DNA from: Vreelandella salicampi
Lineage (GTDB): Bacteria; Pseudomonadota; Gammaproteobacteria; Pseudomonadales; Halomonadaceae
Direction: 5' to 3'
DNA length: 64,000 nucleotides
NCBI RefSeq assembly: GCF_013415105.1
Contig: NZ_JACCDF010000001.1
Span: 248,001-312,000 of the forward strand
Part shown: positions 49,512-58,276 of the stretch, one piece after another
Numbering within the stretch: the first letter of the stretch is position 1
Layout: the number at the start of each line of letters is the position of its first letter
Translations under genes and position numbers: made by a program
Notes under the pieces: model-generated
The model's input: only the letters and a program-made list of their open reading frames with translations
Told to the model about the DNA's origin: nothing
Database searches by the model: none

Positions 49512-50696
49512 TCAAAGCCGCCGAGGCTCAAATCGCCATAGCCCAAAGGCGATGGCAAGCGTGACACTCAACAGTATCCATGAGCCCCAAGCAACGCCTT
49601 GCCAGCCGGCCCAGCGCCAAAAAGGTTCAAGCCAAAAGCCGCCTAAGCTCGCGCCCACATAATAAAACACCAAATACAGGGCCGACGCGCTACCCCGCGC
49701 CCCTTGGGCGTAACGCCCTACCCAGCTTGACGCGAGCGAATGCGCCAGAAAAAATCCAAACGCATTGATGGTAAGCCCTAGAATGATGAGGGCCAGCGAT
49801 TCAGCGAGCGTTACCAGCGTTCCGAGCATCAAAATCACGATGCCCAACATCATACAGCGCGCTGGTGACAGCTTACCGGCAAAACGCCCTGAGAGCGTAG
49901 ACCCTACCGTACCGCTCAGATACGTCAAAAACACCAGGCCTAAACTGCTTGCAGCCAGTTGATACGGAGCATCCGCCAAGCGAAAGGTAATGTAGCTGTA
50001 CTGATTGATAAAGATCAAAAAGTTAATGCCGCCGAGCGCATAGGCCGCCAGCAGCACGGGAGAGCGCAAGTGACCGACTAAATCGCGCAGCGCGGTGGAA
50101 AATTGAAACGGCGTCGGCGTAAACGCGCGACTATTGGGCAACAAGCGCCAAAACAGAAGACTCCCGAAGAGCGTCAGCACGCCTACGGTCAAAAACGCGG
50201 CGGCTGGGCCGCCGATATCCGCCATACTGCCGCCAACAATCCGCCCGCCGATCCCGCCTAACGAGTTAGCCCCAATATACAGGCCTACCGCACTTAACAG
50301 CGCCGGTTTATCGAACTCGTCACCCATCCAGGCAATCGCCACGGCAGGCAAGCCACCGAGCATAAACCCTTGCAATAAGCGTAGCGCCAATAACATTTCG
50401 AAGTTGGGTGCAAACGCAAGCGCCAACGAACAAAGCCCCGAGAGCAAAAGCGTGATACGCATAATGCTTTCGCGGCCAATCGCATCGGAGAGCGGGCCAA
50501 ATACCAGAAGGGAAAACGCCAGCGATAACGTCGAGATCGACATGATCAAACTCACGCCCAGCGTTGAGACACCGTAAGCTTCTTTTAAACCCGGTAGCAG
50601 GGGTTGCGGCGCGTAAAGATTAATAAAAACCAATAAAGAACCCAAGCAAAGCGCTAAGGTAGCGCGCCACCAAGCACGCGATTTGGCTTCAATCAT
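49512..50696 (-). CDS. MFS transporter, YnfM/drug-proton antiporter type
   Basis: A 394-residue major facilitator protein with 12 predicted membrane helices. The loop between helices 2 and 3 has FGPLSDAIGRESIMRI, the conserved G-x3-D-x2-GR-x motif A. GFMLGGLPAVAIAWMGDE near residue 110 is typical of the YnfM-like group, some members of which export arabinose or inhibitors. The substrate cannot be predicted. AAGGA lies five bases before the ATG. It is monocistronic. Confidence 0.88.
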   Translation of the reverse strand: MIEAKSRAWWRATLALCLGSLLVFINLYAPQPLLPGLKEAYGVSTLGVSLIMSISTLSLAFSLLVFGPLSDAIGRESIMRITLLLSGLCSLALAFAPNFEMLLALRLLQGFMLGGLPAVAIAWMGDEFDKPALLSAVGLYIGANSLGGIGGRIVGGSMADIGGPAAAFLTVGVLTLFGSLLFWRLLPNSRAFTPTPFQFSTALRDLVGHLRSPVLLAAYALGGINFLIFINQYSYITFRLADAPYQLAASSLGLVFLTYLSGTVGSTLSGRFAGKLSPARCMMLGIVILMLGTLVTLAESLALIILGLTINAFGFFLAHSLASSWVGRYAQGARGSASALYLVFYYVGASLGGFWLEPFWRWAGWQGVAWGSWILLSVTLAIAFGLWRFEPRRL

Positions 50697-50749
50697 GTTG
50701 ATCCTTACGACGCCACCAAACTATCTCGCCACCAAGCTATAACGTGTGG

Positions 50750-51373
50750 CTACAGCGTGCGGCTTAGTTGGGCTACATGGGTGGTTTCCAGTGCACGGCG
50801 GGCTTGCCAGTAGTAACGTTGCCAATAGCTGTTATCTAAGCGCGATATAGTTACGCCCTGCGACGTGGAGGCGTGTAAAAAGTGACCATCACCTACGTAA
50901 ACACCCACGTGCTGATACGGGCCGGGAGGACGGAAGAACACCAGATCGCCTGCCTGTAACGCTTGGCGGTCGATCTCGCGCCCCTCTTTGACTTGGCCGT
51001 AGGTGGAACGCGGAAGCTCTAAATCAAAGGTGTCCCGATACACCTGCTGCACGAGCGCCGAGCAGTCGATCCCGCGCGCAGAGTCACCGCCTAACCGATA
51101 CGGCGTTCCAGCCCAGTTTTGGTGCTGTTCTAGCAGAGCTTGACGGATCAGCGCTGGCGGCGGTGTCTGCAGGCTACGTAGCTGCGCCACGGGGTTATCG
51201 ACCGGCGACATCAAGGCCTTACCACTACCCGGCACACCCGGCAATTGCCGAGCAAAATAGTCCTCCGGTGGTTGAGCGTGGCGCTGGGCTGATCCAGCAC
51301 AGCCAGTGAGCATTAAAATGGCCAAACACAGCGCCGCGATAGAAAGTCTGGTGGGGAGTGTCAACGCACCCAT
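50750..51373 (-). CDS. NlpC/P60 family lipoprotein (peptidoglycan hydrolase)
   Basis: A 207-residue lipoprotein. A signal peptide ends in MLTGCAGS, so the Cys would carry lipid. The NlpC/P60 cysteine peptidase domain fills residues 95-195: catalytic Cys in GDSARGIDCSALVQQVY, His in PYQHVGVYVGDGHFLHAST. It resembles Spr/MepS, which cleaves D-Ala-mDAP cross-links to allow cell-wall growth. The ATG at 51373 has GAGG eight bases upstream; the open frame continues further upstream without a signal peptide. The DUF1266-like gene lies upstream on the same strand. Confidence 0.9.
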   Translation of the reverse strand: MGALTLPTRLSIAALCLAILMLTGCAGSAQRHAQPPEDYFARQLPGVPGSGKALMSPVDNPVAQLRSLQTPPPALIRQALLEQHQNWAGTPYRLGGDSARGIDCSALVQQVYRDTFDLELPRSTYGQVKEGREIDRQALQAGDLVFFRPPGPYQHVGVYVGDGHFLHASTSQGVTISRLDNSYWQRYYWQARRALETTHVAQLSRTL

Positions 51374-51492
51374 GCGATTAACCTCGTTATGAGTCAACGT
51401 AAGACAGGAACCATTACTATAAGCGAAAGACGATGGATTTGGCGAGCTTGGCTTAAGTTCCACTCGACTTTTCATTCCGTTTTGTTTAGCGC

Positions 51493-53955
51493 TCAGTGGA
51501 GTGTTCGACGATCACCGGGCAAAGTATCGATATGCAGCGGCGCAAAGTGGCGTGGTTTGTTACCGGGGAAATCCAGGCTCGCCCACGGCCCTGCCAGTAG
51601 CGGTGCAGCACATAGCCACGCCACCAGCGCTTGGCGCAATCCCGCGAGAAAACTTTCGCGCTCAGGTGTTTCGCCCATAAAAAACGAGAAGCCAGCATAC
51701 ATGCCTTCCGCATAGGCTTGCCAACCGCTGTAATGCTTGGCTGCCAGCGCGTAAACGCGGTCCAACACCTGGGCAAACTGCGCTTGCGTCAGCCACTCCA
51801 GCTGGCGCCCCGCAATAGCTAAATCTACCGCTTGGGCTATATCCCATGCGGCCATATCCAACGTATTGCATCCATCTTCGTTATGGCGAACGCGCTCTAA
51901 CCGCGCGAGATGTTGGCGCTCTTCTACGCCACATTCACCCGTTTCGATAATCGCGATTTCCTCTTCCAGACGCTGCTGATTGAGGGTATAGGGCGCGTAA
52001 TTAATCTGATACTCCTGCCGATCCCCGGCATCCAACATGTAATTGACGAAGTCCTTAAGCTCATCAGCCTGGTGCAGCTGGTAGTGGCTCTCGACCCACT
52101 CGGCAATCTCACTTTTCTCCCGTGGGCTTTCCGGCTGTGGCTGGCTCCACGCCGCGCTATTTAATGGCCCTGCCAACGCCATGGCAGTGAAGTGCGTCAA
52201 AGAAGGACGTGGGCCCGGTTCGCGCCACTCGCCGGGACGCCAATCAAGCCAGTGAAAAAGACTGCCGGGATCTTCTAAGTGCCACGCAATTTCGTGCGCA
52301 AGCGATTCATGCTCGGGCTCAGGCAAACAGCGCTCCCAAGCAAGCCATGCTTTTAGGAGCGACTTAGCATGAGGGTAAAAGCGGCACAGGCTACTTTGCA
52401 GCGCACTGGCATAATTCATTAACGCATCGTATTCAAACAGCTGGCTATCGAGGGCCATATGCAAATAGAAGGCGAATTTCTCTGCCATATGGATGGTCGC
52501 GGCGTGGCGACTCGCATTTTTTAGCGGCTGACGCTCCTGCAAAAGCTCGGGTGCCGGCTGGCCAAAAGGCGTTTGTTGCGGCGGCCAGACATTATAGGCG
52601 GCATCCGCTGCCAGCTGATTAAGATGGTGCGCCTGAGCCGGCAACCAATAGCGCCCCATCGCAGCCGCCCCTTCATCGGCATGAAACCCCAGCGTCTCCT
52701 GGAGAAAGTGCGCAGCCTCCATGCGACGCGCTTCAGGGAGCGCGACAAAGGTTTTACCTTGTCTCAGCATCGCTTCAGGCTCGCGCACGCCGACGAGCGC
52801 AAGCAACCAATGGTAAGCAGATCCCCGCCACTCAAGAAGCGCCGCGTGTGATGCATCGCGAGTCGAGTCATCAAGGAGCTCTGCAATCGCCACTCGCCAC
52901 GGGCTGTGCGTGCTATGCAGAAGAACACGCTGGTGTTTAAGCGGCGTTGCCGCCCGACGATCCATGCCGTCAAACAGGCTAAGCCCGCGTACGTAGCCCG
53001 CCACTACGGCCTGCCAGTCGTGGTAGCGACGACTCACCAGCTCCGCGGCGTGCGCCGCAAAATGGTCAGCCTCTTGCTGGGAAAGGTAGCCACAGCACGC
53101 ACCTGCCCAGGCAAGTTCGGCTAAACGCAACCAATCCCAAGCGGCCCACTCTAACGGTTCGCCCTGAGTAACGAAGGTAGCGAGCACCACGGCATGGGGC
53201 GCCTCGGGGAGGACGCTACGCTGCCACTCATCGCGCTGAGCACGGTCCATCTCTATCAATTGGCGAGCATCGATATCCCAGCGCTGGCGCTCGCCTTGCG
53301 CGCTGAGCCACAGCATAGCCGTCAATAGCGCGTCGCGATCATGGATCTGCCAGACCTTAGCGAGCCAAGACCCTGCATCAGGCCAGTCGGCAGCACTTGC
53401 CGGGTAGCTAATAACGGGCCGCAAGAGCGCGCATAAACGATAACTTTGCGCCTCAGGCTGCTCTGGCCAAAGCGGCGCGTTAGGCGAGTCTCCCAGGGCA
53501 ATTCGCATCTGCTCCCATGTTACGCCCTCCTCTTCGGCTTCTAGCGTTGCCAAGGCTTGGCAAGCGTCCACAAACCAATCATCCGCCCCCGATTGCCAGC
53601 CAGACGCACTTAACGCTTGACGACACGCACTCAGCCAAGCGCGAAAGTCGCTAAACTCATGCGCAATACGCGCGATCACGCACTGCGCCCACGCTTCGGC
53701 TTGGTGCTTTTCTAGCCACCCGGCTGCACCGGCTAAAGCGGCCCATTCAAGCGCGCCAAGCAGCTGGTCCGCCTGTTCGGATGGTGCACCGGCAGCTTCT
53801 AACAATTGCTCGGCAAGCTCACCGCGGTGGGTGATTCCCTGCTGCAAAAGCTGCTGCTCTGCCGCCCCGGCATCTATTGCTAGCGGATGTGGGGTAAACG
53901 CCCAATCGCATAGCACCAGCTGCTGCGCCCACCAAGCACGTAACGCATCGACCAA
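51493..53955 (-). CDS. Large DUF1266-like protein with two repeats of the domain
   Basis: An 820-residue soluble protein rich in Trp, Ala, Leu and Gln, predicted almost wholly helical, without signal or membrane segments. Two stretches resemble the DUF1266 domain of YbeU/YbeR: WDWLRLAELAWAGACCGYLS followed by YHDWQAVVAGYVRGLSLF (about residues 270-330), and WDIAQAVDLAIAGRQLEWLT followed by YSGWQAYAEGMYAGFSFF (about 720-790). Function is unknown in the family. Start: TTG at 53955, because GAGG lies six bases before it; another TTG four codons upstream is possible. The lipoprotein gene follows 119 bases downstream. Confidence 0.65.
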   Translation of the reverse strand: MVDALRAWWAQQLVLCDWAFTPHPLAIDAGAAEQQLLQQGITHRGELAEQLLEAAGAPSEQADQLLGALEWAALAGAAGWLEKHQAEAWAQCVIARIAHEFSDFRAWLSACRQALSASGWQSGADDWFVDACQALATLEAEEEGVTWEQMRIALGDSPNAPLWPEQPEAQSYRLCALLRPVISYPASAADWPDAGSWLAKVWQIHDRDALLTAMLWLSAQGERQRWDIDARQLIEMDRAQRDEWQRSVLPEAPHAVVLATFVTQGEPLEWAAWDWLRLAELAWAGACCGYLSQQEADHFAAHAAELVSRRYHDWQAVVAGYVRGLSLFDGMDRRAATPLKHQRVLLHSTHSPWRVAIAELLDDSTRDASHAALLEWRGSAYHWLLALVGVREPEAMLRQGKTFVALPEARRMEAAHFLQETLGFHADEGAAAMGRYWLPAQAHHLNQLAADAAYNVWPPQQTPFGQPAPELLQERQPLKNASRHAATIHMAEKFAFYLHMALDSQLFEYDALMNYASALQSSLCRFYPHAKSLLKAWLAWERCLPEPEHESLAHEIAWHLEDPGSLFHWLDWRPGEWREPGPRPSLTHFTAMALAGPLNSAAWSQPQPESPREKSEIAEWVESHYQLHQADELKDFVNYMLDAGDRQEYQINYAPYTLNQQRLEEEIAIIETGECGVEERQHLARLERVRHNEDGCNTLDMAAWDIAQAVDLAIAGRQLEWLTQAQFAQVLDRVYALAAKHYSGWQAYAEGMYAGFSFFMGETPERESFLAGLRQALVAWLCAAPLLAGPWASLDFPGNKPRHFAPLHIDTLPGDRRTLH

Positions 53956-54035
53956 AAGACACCTCAACTATGAACCGACGACTGGCCTGGCTGGCCAGCA
54001 TAAGCGCCATAGTGTACCCCACCACGCCTCCAGCC

Positions 54036-54074
54036 AAAAACGCCACCGTACGGTTTTATCCGGCGGTGGCGTTT
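54036..54074 (-). terminator. Terminator of the GlsB/YeaQ-family gene
   Basis: AAACGCCACCG / CGGTGGCGTTTTT stem on the minus strand with a 12-16 base loop, ending in five T. It separates this small gene from the DUF1266-like gene downstream. Confidence 0.8.
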
Positions 54075-54110
54075 AAAAGGGCACTCTGCTGTAAGCTGCC
54101 CGTTTGATCA

Positions 54111-54353
54111 CTACGATTGCTTGACTTTGCTGATCACCCACAAGAGCACGACAGCGCCGACAATCGCGGTGACTAGCGAACCAATAAAGCCCCCGGCTTC
54201 CAAGCCTAAAAGGCCAAAAAGAAAGCCGCCGAGGACAGCTCCCACGACCCCGACGCCAATGTTGCCCAATATGCCGAAGCCGCCGCCGCGCATGATATTC
54301 CCGGCGATCCAACCCGCTAGACCGCCAATAATTAGCCATGCAATAAAGCCCAT
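54111..54353 (-). CDS. GlsB/YeaQ/YmgE family stress membrane protein
   Basis: An 80-residue, Gly-rich membrane protein with three hydrophobic segments (FIAWLIIGGLAGWIAGNIM, GNIGVGVVGAVLGGFLFGLL, LVTAIVGAVVLLWVISK). This matches the transglycosylase-associated family PF04226, whose members are induced by general stress; the name does not mean a proven enzyme activity. AAGGAG lies seven bases upstream. It has its own terminator. Confidence 0.9.
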   Translation of the reverse strand: MGFIAWLIIGGLAGWIAGNIMRGGGFGILGNIGVGVVGAVLGGFLFGLLGLEAGGFIGSLVTAIVGAVVLLWVISKVKQS

Positions 54354-54463
54354 AATGATCTCCTTGTGTTCTCGTTGATCAGGGTTTTACCTAGTTAATG
54401 TGCTTGCTCTACCATAGCATACCGCGTAAAGCTCACGTCGATGCCCCAACCACAGGAAGGCTC

Positions 54464-55333
54464 ATGATCCCAGACTCGCTTCGTCAACAACTTCACGCCA
54501 CCCAAGGCCAGCAAACCACCACCTGGGAAGCGCGCGAGTTGGTGCTATTCAACCAACCCTGGGGCCAGCTAATTATCGCCCTGCAAGGCGCCCAGGTGTT
54601 GCACTTCGCGCCCAAGGGCGAGCATGACTGGCTATGGATGACATCCACTCCCCAAGCGCTGCCTGGCGCCATTCGCGGGGGTATTCCGCTATGCTGGCCG
54701 TGGTTTGGTGACGAACGCTACGCCGATGAGAGCGATGATCGCAGCGGCCCTTTCCATGGATTGGCGCGCCTTGCGGCTTGGCGCTTAGATGCCGTTGACG
54801 AGCACGAAGAAGGCATTGAAGCCCACCTTTCACCGGAAACTCGGCTACATAGCCAGCTGAATGTTCGCGCGGTCATTCAGGCCAATGCCAAACGCCTTCA
54901 CGTTGAAATCGTGAGTGAAAACAGCGGCGAAACACCGGTCAAAATTAGCGCAGCCCTGCATAGCTACCTTGCAGTCGATGCGATTGGGCACTGCCGTCTA
55001 GAAGGGCTCGCTGGCGCGCGCTATCTTGACAAGCGCCGCGGCTTCGCTGAAGCGGAGCAACAAGGCACACTGGCGATCCACGGCCCCATTGACCGTATCT
55101 ACCACAGCAACACGCCCGTTTTACTCAGCGATGGCGAGCGCACCTTGCGCATTGCCAAGCACGACAGCGACTCCACGGTAGTGTGGCACCCAGGCAGCGA
55201 GCCGCCCGCTGATACGTCGCCGGAAGACGCCCGCCATTTTATTTGCGTGGAAGCCGCCAACACCCGGCTAGACCCGGTGTGGCTCGTGCCAGGTTCTCAG
55301 CATGTGCTAGGCACCACGATCAGTCGCGGCTAA
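54464..55333 (+). CDS. D-hexose-6-phosphate mutarotase, YeaD-like
   Basis: A 289-residue beta-sandwich enzyme of the aldose-1-epimerase superfamily. Members interconvert anomers of hexose 6-phosphates. IRGGIPLCWPWFGDE near residue 75 (substrate Arg), SGPFHGLARLAAWRL near 97 (catalytic His), LHSYLAVDAIGHCRLEGL near 165 and FICVEAANTRLDPVWLVPGS near 260 (catalytic Glu) are the family blocks. The ATG at 54464 follows AGGAAGG; the frame is open 22 codons further without similarity. Confidence 0.92.
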   Translation: MIPDSLRQQLHATQGQQTTTWEARELVLFNQPWGQLIIALQGAQVLHFAPKGEHDWLWMTSTPQALPGAIRGGIPLCWPWFGDERYADESDDRSGPFHGLARLAAWRLDAVDEHEEGIEAHLSPETRLHSQLNVRAVIQANAKRLHVEIVSENSGETPVKISAALHSYLAVDAIGHCRLEGLAGARYLDKRRGFAEAEQQGTLAIHGPIDRIYHSNTPVLLSDGERTLRIAKHDSDSTVVWHPGSEPPADTSPEDARHFICVEAANTRLDPVWLVPGSQHVLGTTISRG

Positions 55334-55429
55334 CGTTTCCGATAATTTCCTCAGGAACCATCACGTTTGAGACACCACGTTTAATAAATCCGCTTAACAA
55401 ACCATGCCTAATAAACTAAAGGGGCGTGC

Positions 55430-55627
55430 ATGAACCCACAGCTTTGGCTCGAAGCCGCAACGCTTATGTTCAACCTGATCGGCATGCTGATCTGCATTTT
55501 AGGGCTGACTATGGCACAGAAAATGACCCGTCGCTGGCCCGGCTATGTCATTGCCGTGATTGGCTTTCTTGTTGCGACCATGCCGTTGTTTTATCAGCTC
55601 GTGTTATCACTGCGTAGCGGGACGTAA
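55430..55627 (+). CDS. Small two-helix membrane protein upstream of ycjX
   Basis: A 65-residue protein with two membrane segments (LMFNLIGMLICILGLTMA and YVIAVIGFLVATMPLFYQ) joined by a short basic loop (KMTRRW). AAGGGG lies eight bases before the ATG. It starts 96 bases after the mutarotase gene and ends 41 bases before ycjX on the same strand, so it probably belongs to the ycjX-ycjF transcript. Family unknown. Confidence 0.6.
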   Translation: MNPQLWLEAATLMFNLIGMLICILGLTMAQKMTRRWPGYVIAVIGFLVATMPLFYQLVLSLRSGT

Positions 55628-55668
55628 CGTGGTTGGCGCACTGACAACACGACCAGGGAGTTTGCTCT

Positions 55669-57087
55669 ATGCAACCACCTTTTAGCCGCGCACGGCTAAA
55701 CCGCGAATTTGGCAACCTGGTGGAGCGCAGCCGGGATCGCCAACTGCGCCTGGCTGTCACCGGCCTCTCCCAAGCGGGAAAAACCGCCTTTCTCACTTCC
55801 CTAGTGAATCAGCTGCGCCACGCCGGCGTAGAAGCCAAGCTCGATCTCCTCCCCGCGGCAAGAGAGGGCCGCTTACTCGGTGCTCAGCGCCTCAACCAGC
55901 CCGATTTAGGCATACCGCGCTTTCCTTACGACCCAGCGATGAGTGCCTTACACGCCGATCCACCGCGTTGGCCCGCGCCCACCCGTGGCATTAGTGAGCT
56001 CCGTTTGCAGCTACGCTACCGGCCCGCGCAACGCGGCTGGCTAACGCCGGATATTGCCCACTTAACGCTGGATATTTTCGACTACCCTGGCGAATGGCTT
56101 TTGGACCTGCCCCTGCTTCAGCACGATTTTGACAGTTGGTGCGCGGCGCAGACCCAACCCCAGGGCGAACAGCGCCAAGCCTTATTTCGCCAATGGCTCG
56201 ACGGCATCGACACACTCGACCCTACCGCAGAAGCGGACGAAACCGAGCTTGCCGACCTCGCCGCAGCTTACGCCGATGGACTTAAGCGCGCTAAAGCGGC
56301 GGGGTTTTCCGATCTTCAACCAGGGCGATTTTTGCTCCCCGGCGAGCACGAAGGCGCGCCGGTACTGCAGTTTTTTCCTCTTCCGGAAACCCTACTGGCT
56401 AAGTTTTCGCTGACAGATACAGAGCGCCATGCGTTACCCGAAAACAGCGTCTACGCGACACTGGCCGCCCGTTTTCGCTACTATCAGCAGCATATTGTGC
56501 GGCCTTTTTATCGCGACCATTTCCGCCGTTTCGACCGCCAAATCGTGCTGGTTGACGTGCTCGGCGCCCTCAATGCCGGCCCTGAGCGCTTTGAGGATCT
56601 TTCGCGCGCGCTTACCCAGCTGATGCAAAGCTTTGATTACGGCAAGCGAAGCCTGCTCACACGGCTATTTGCACCGAAAATTGACCGACTTGCCATTGCC
56701 GCTACCAAAGCCGACCACGTAACGCCGGACCAACACAGTAATGTGGTGCATTTGCTCGAAGCGCTGCTCGCCGAGCCGCTCAAAGAGCTCCGCTTTGCCG
56801 GCGTGCCGGTCAAAGCCTTGTCGCTTGCCTCTATTCGCGCCACTAAGATACGCGAGGTTAACGAGAACGGCACCCGCATCCCGGCACTACTCGGCACGAC
56901 GCTCAGCGGTGAAGAGGTATTAGACTTTCCCGGCGAAGTGCCCGACCGCTTACCCAAGGCGGATTTCTGGCAGCAGCAAGGCTTTGATTTTTCCAATTTC
57001 CGCCCGATGCCAACGCCATCGCAAGCGCTGCCCCATATTCGCATGGATGCCGCCATCGACTGGCTGATGGGAGATAAACTCGTATGA
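55669..57087 (+). CDS. ycjX: YcjX family GTP-binding protein
   Basis: A 472-residue P-loop protein. The nucleotide site is LAVTGLSQAGKTAFLTSLVN near residue 28; the G3-like DIFDYPGEWLLDLPLL lies near 137 and a TKADHV motif near 346. Escherichia coli YcjX belongs to the Psp (phage-shock) regulon and binds GTP; its task at the membrane is not settled. Its last four bases overlap ycjF. No pspA gene is present here, so any Psp control is only an inference. Confidence 0.92.
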   Translation: MQPPFSRARLNREFGNLVERSRDRQLRLAVTGLSQAGKTAFLTSLVNQLRHAGVEAKLDLLPAAREGRLLGAQRLNQPDLGIPRFPYDPAMSALHADPPRWPAPTRGISELRLQLRYRPAQRGWLTPDIAHLTLDIFDYPGEWLLDLPLLQHDFDSWCAAQTQPQGEQRQALFRQWLDGIDTLDPTAEADETELADLAAAYADGLKRAKAAGFSDLQPGRFLLPGEHEGAPVLQFFPLPETLLAKFSLTDTERHALPENSVYATLAARFRYYQQHIVRPFYRDHFRRFDRQIVLVDVLGALNAGPERFEDLSRALTQLMQSFDYGKRSLLTRLFAPKIDRLAIAATKADHVTPDQHSNVVHLLEALLAEPLKELRFAGVPVKALSLASIRATKIREVNENGTRIPALLGTTLSGEEVLDFPGEVPDRLPKADFWQQQGFDFSNFRPMPTPSQALPHIRMDAAIDWLMGDKLV

Positions 57088-58148
57088 CGCAGCTCAAACC
57101 ACGCCGCCGCTTCGCGTCTCAAGACCCCGCGCAAGAAACGCCAAGCGATAACGGTCATCAGCCGGAATCTCCCCACTTTGACGCCTCAACGTTAACGCCG
57201 CGCCGCCACTTTGACCCCAGTACCACCCAACATTCCGAGCCCGAAGCCACTGGCGACGATGACGACGCCTTGCCCGCACAGAGCCTTGGCGCCCCCCGAA
57301 AGCGGCGCTGGGGGATATTGTTTACCCTCGCTGGCAGCGCCAGTCTCGGCGCGGCAGAGCTTATCACTGGCCTACCGGAAGCCTGGCAGCAGTCGCAGTG
57401 GCTTACCATGGCATGGCAGCTTTTCGGCATGAGCCTGATCGGCTTAGGCAGCCTTTCTTTGTTGAAAGAGCTCGGCCGTTTACGTCGCTTAAAGCGTCAC
57501 GAACAGCTACGCGAAGATCTCTCAGCTCTTCCCCAGCGTTCGCCTCAGCAGGCACACCAATTGGCCGAGACGCTACGCCAACAGCTCGACCTGGGTGACG
57601 ACGACCCACATTGGCAAGCCTTTCAACACGCCAGCCAGCCCCACCACAGCGGCGAGGAAACGCTTACGCTGCTCAACCACCACCTTCTTGCTCCGCGCGA
57701 CCGGGAAGCACAGCGGCTGATTTCGCGCATGTCGGGCGAAACGGCCGTCATGACCGCGATCAGCCCCCTCACCCTAGTGGATATGGCGCTGGTGGCCTGG
57801 CGCAACCTCGCCATGGTAGACAGGCTTTGCCGCCTTTACGGATTAGAGCTGGGTTACGCCAGCCGCTTACGGCTGTTTAGGCGCGTGCTTTACAACATGG
57901 CCTTTGCCGGCGCCAGCGACATGGTGACTGAGGCGGGAACGGATATGCTCTCACTCGACCTTGCCGGGCGCATCTCCGCCCGCGCCGGGCAAGGGCTTGC
58001 TACCGGGCTTCTCAGTGCACGCCTCGGGCTGCGCGCGCAGCGCCTGTGCCGCCCGCTCGCCTTTATACCGGAAGAGCAGCCCAAGCTTTCGGATCTACGC
58101 CAAGATTTGTGGCGGCAAATTCGCCGTCTTGACGCAAAAAACGAATAG
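57084..58148 (+). CDS. ycjF: YcjF family inner-membrane protein
   Basis: A 354-residue protein of the TIGR01620/DUF697 family. A polar N-terminal 75 residues (KPRRRFASQDPAQETPSDN) precedes two membrane segments (WGILFTLAGSASLGAAELI, WLTMAWQLFGMSLIGLGSL). The C-terminal DUF697 part has SPLTLVDMALVAWRNLAMVD and YGLELGYASRLRLFRRVLYN. It is translationally coupled to ycjX (ATGA overlap) and probably forms its membrane partner. Confidence 0.92.
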   Translation: MTQLKPRRRFASQDPAQETPSDNGHQPESPHFDASTLTPRRHFDPSTTQHSEPEATGDDDDALPAQSLGAPRKRRWGILFTLAGSASLGAAELITGLPEAWQQSQWLTMAWQLFGMSLIGLGSLSLLKELGRLRRLKRHEQLREDLSALPQRSPQQAHQLAETLRQQLDLGDDDPHWQAFQHASQPHHSGEETLTLLNHHLLAPRDREAQRLISRMSGETAVMTAISPLTLVDMALVAWRNLAMVDRLCRLYGLELGYASRLRLFRRVLYNMAFAGASDMVTEAGTDMLSLDLAGRISARAGQGLATGLLSARLGLRAQRLCRPLAFIPEEQPKLSDLRQDLWRQIRRLDAKNE

Positions 58149-58276
58149 TTTTGGCATCATACGTCACGTTTTACCCCAACCAGACAGCGTGCATTAAGAA
58201 TGTTCCCCCGTGGCGATTGGCGCCGCGGGCATGAATCCGTATAGTGACCGTCTACCTTCGCCAATTGATTGACCTC

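Noticed and set aside
56637..57176. 179-codon frame opposite ycjX-ycjF
   Set aside because: Antisense shadow of two coupled, recognised genes.
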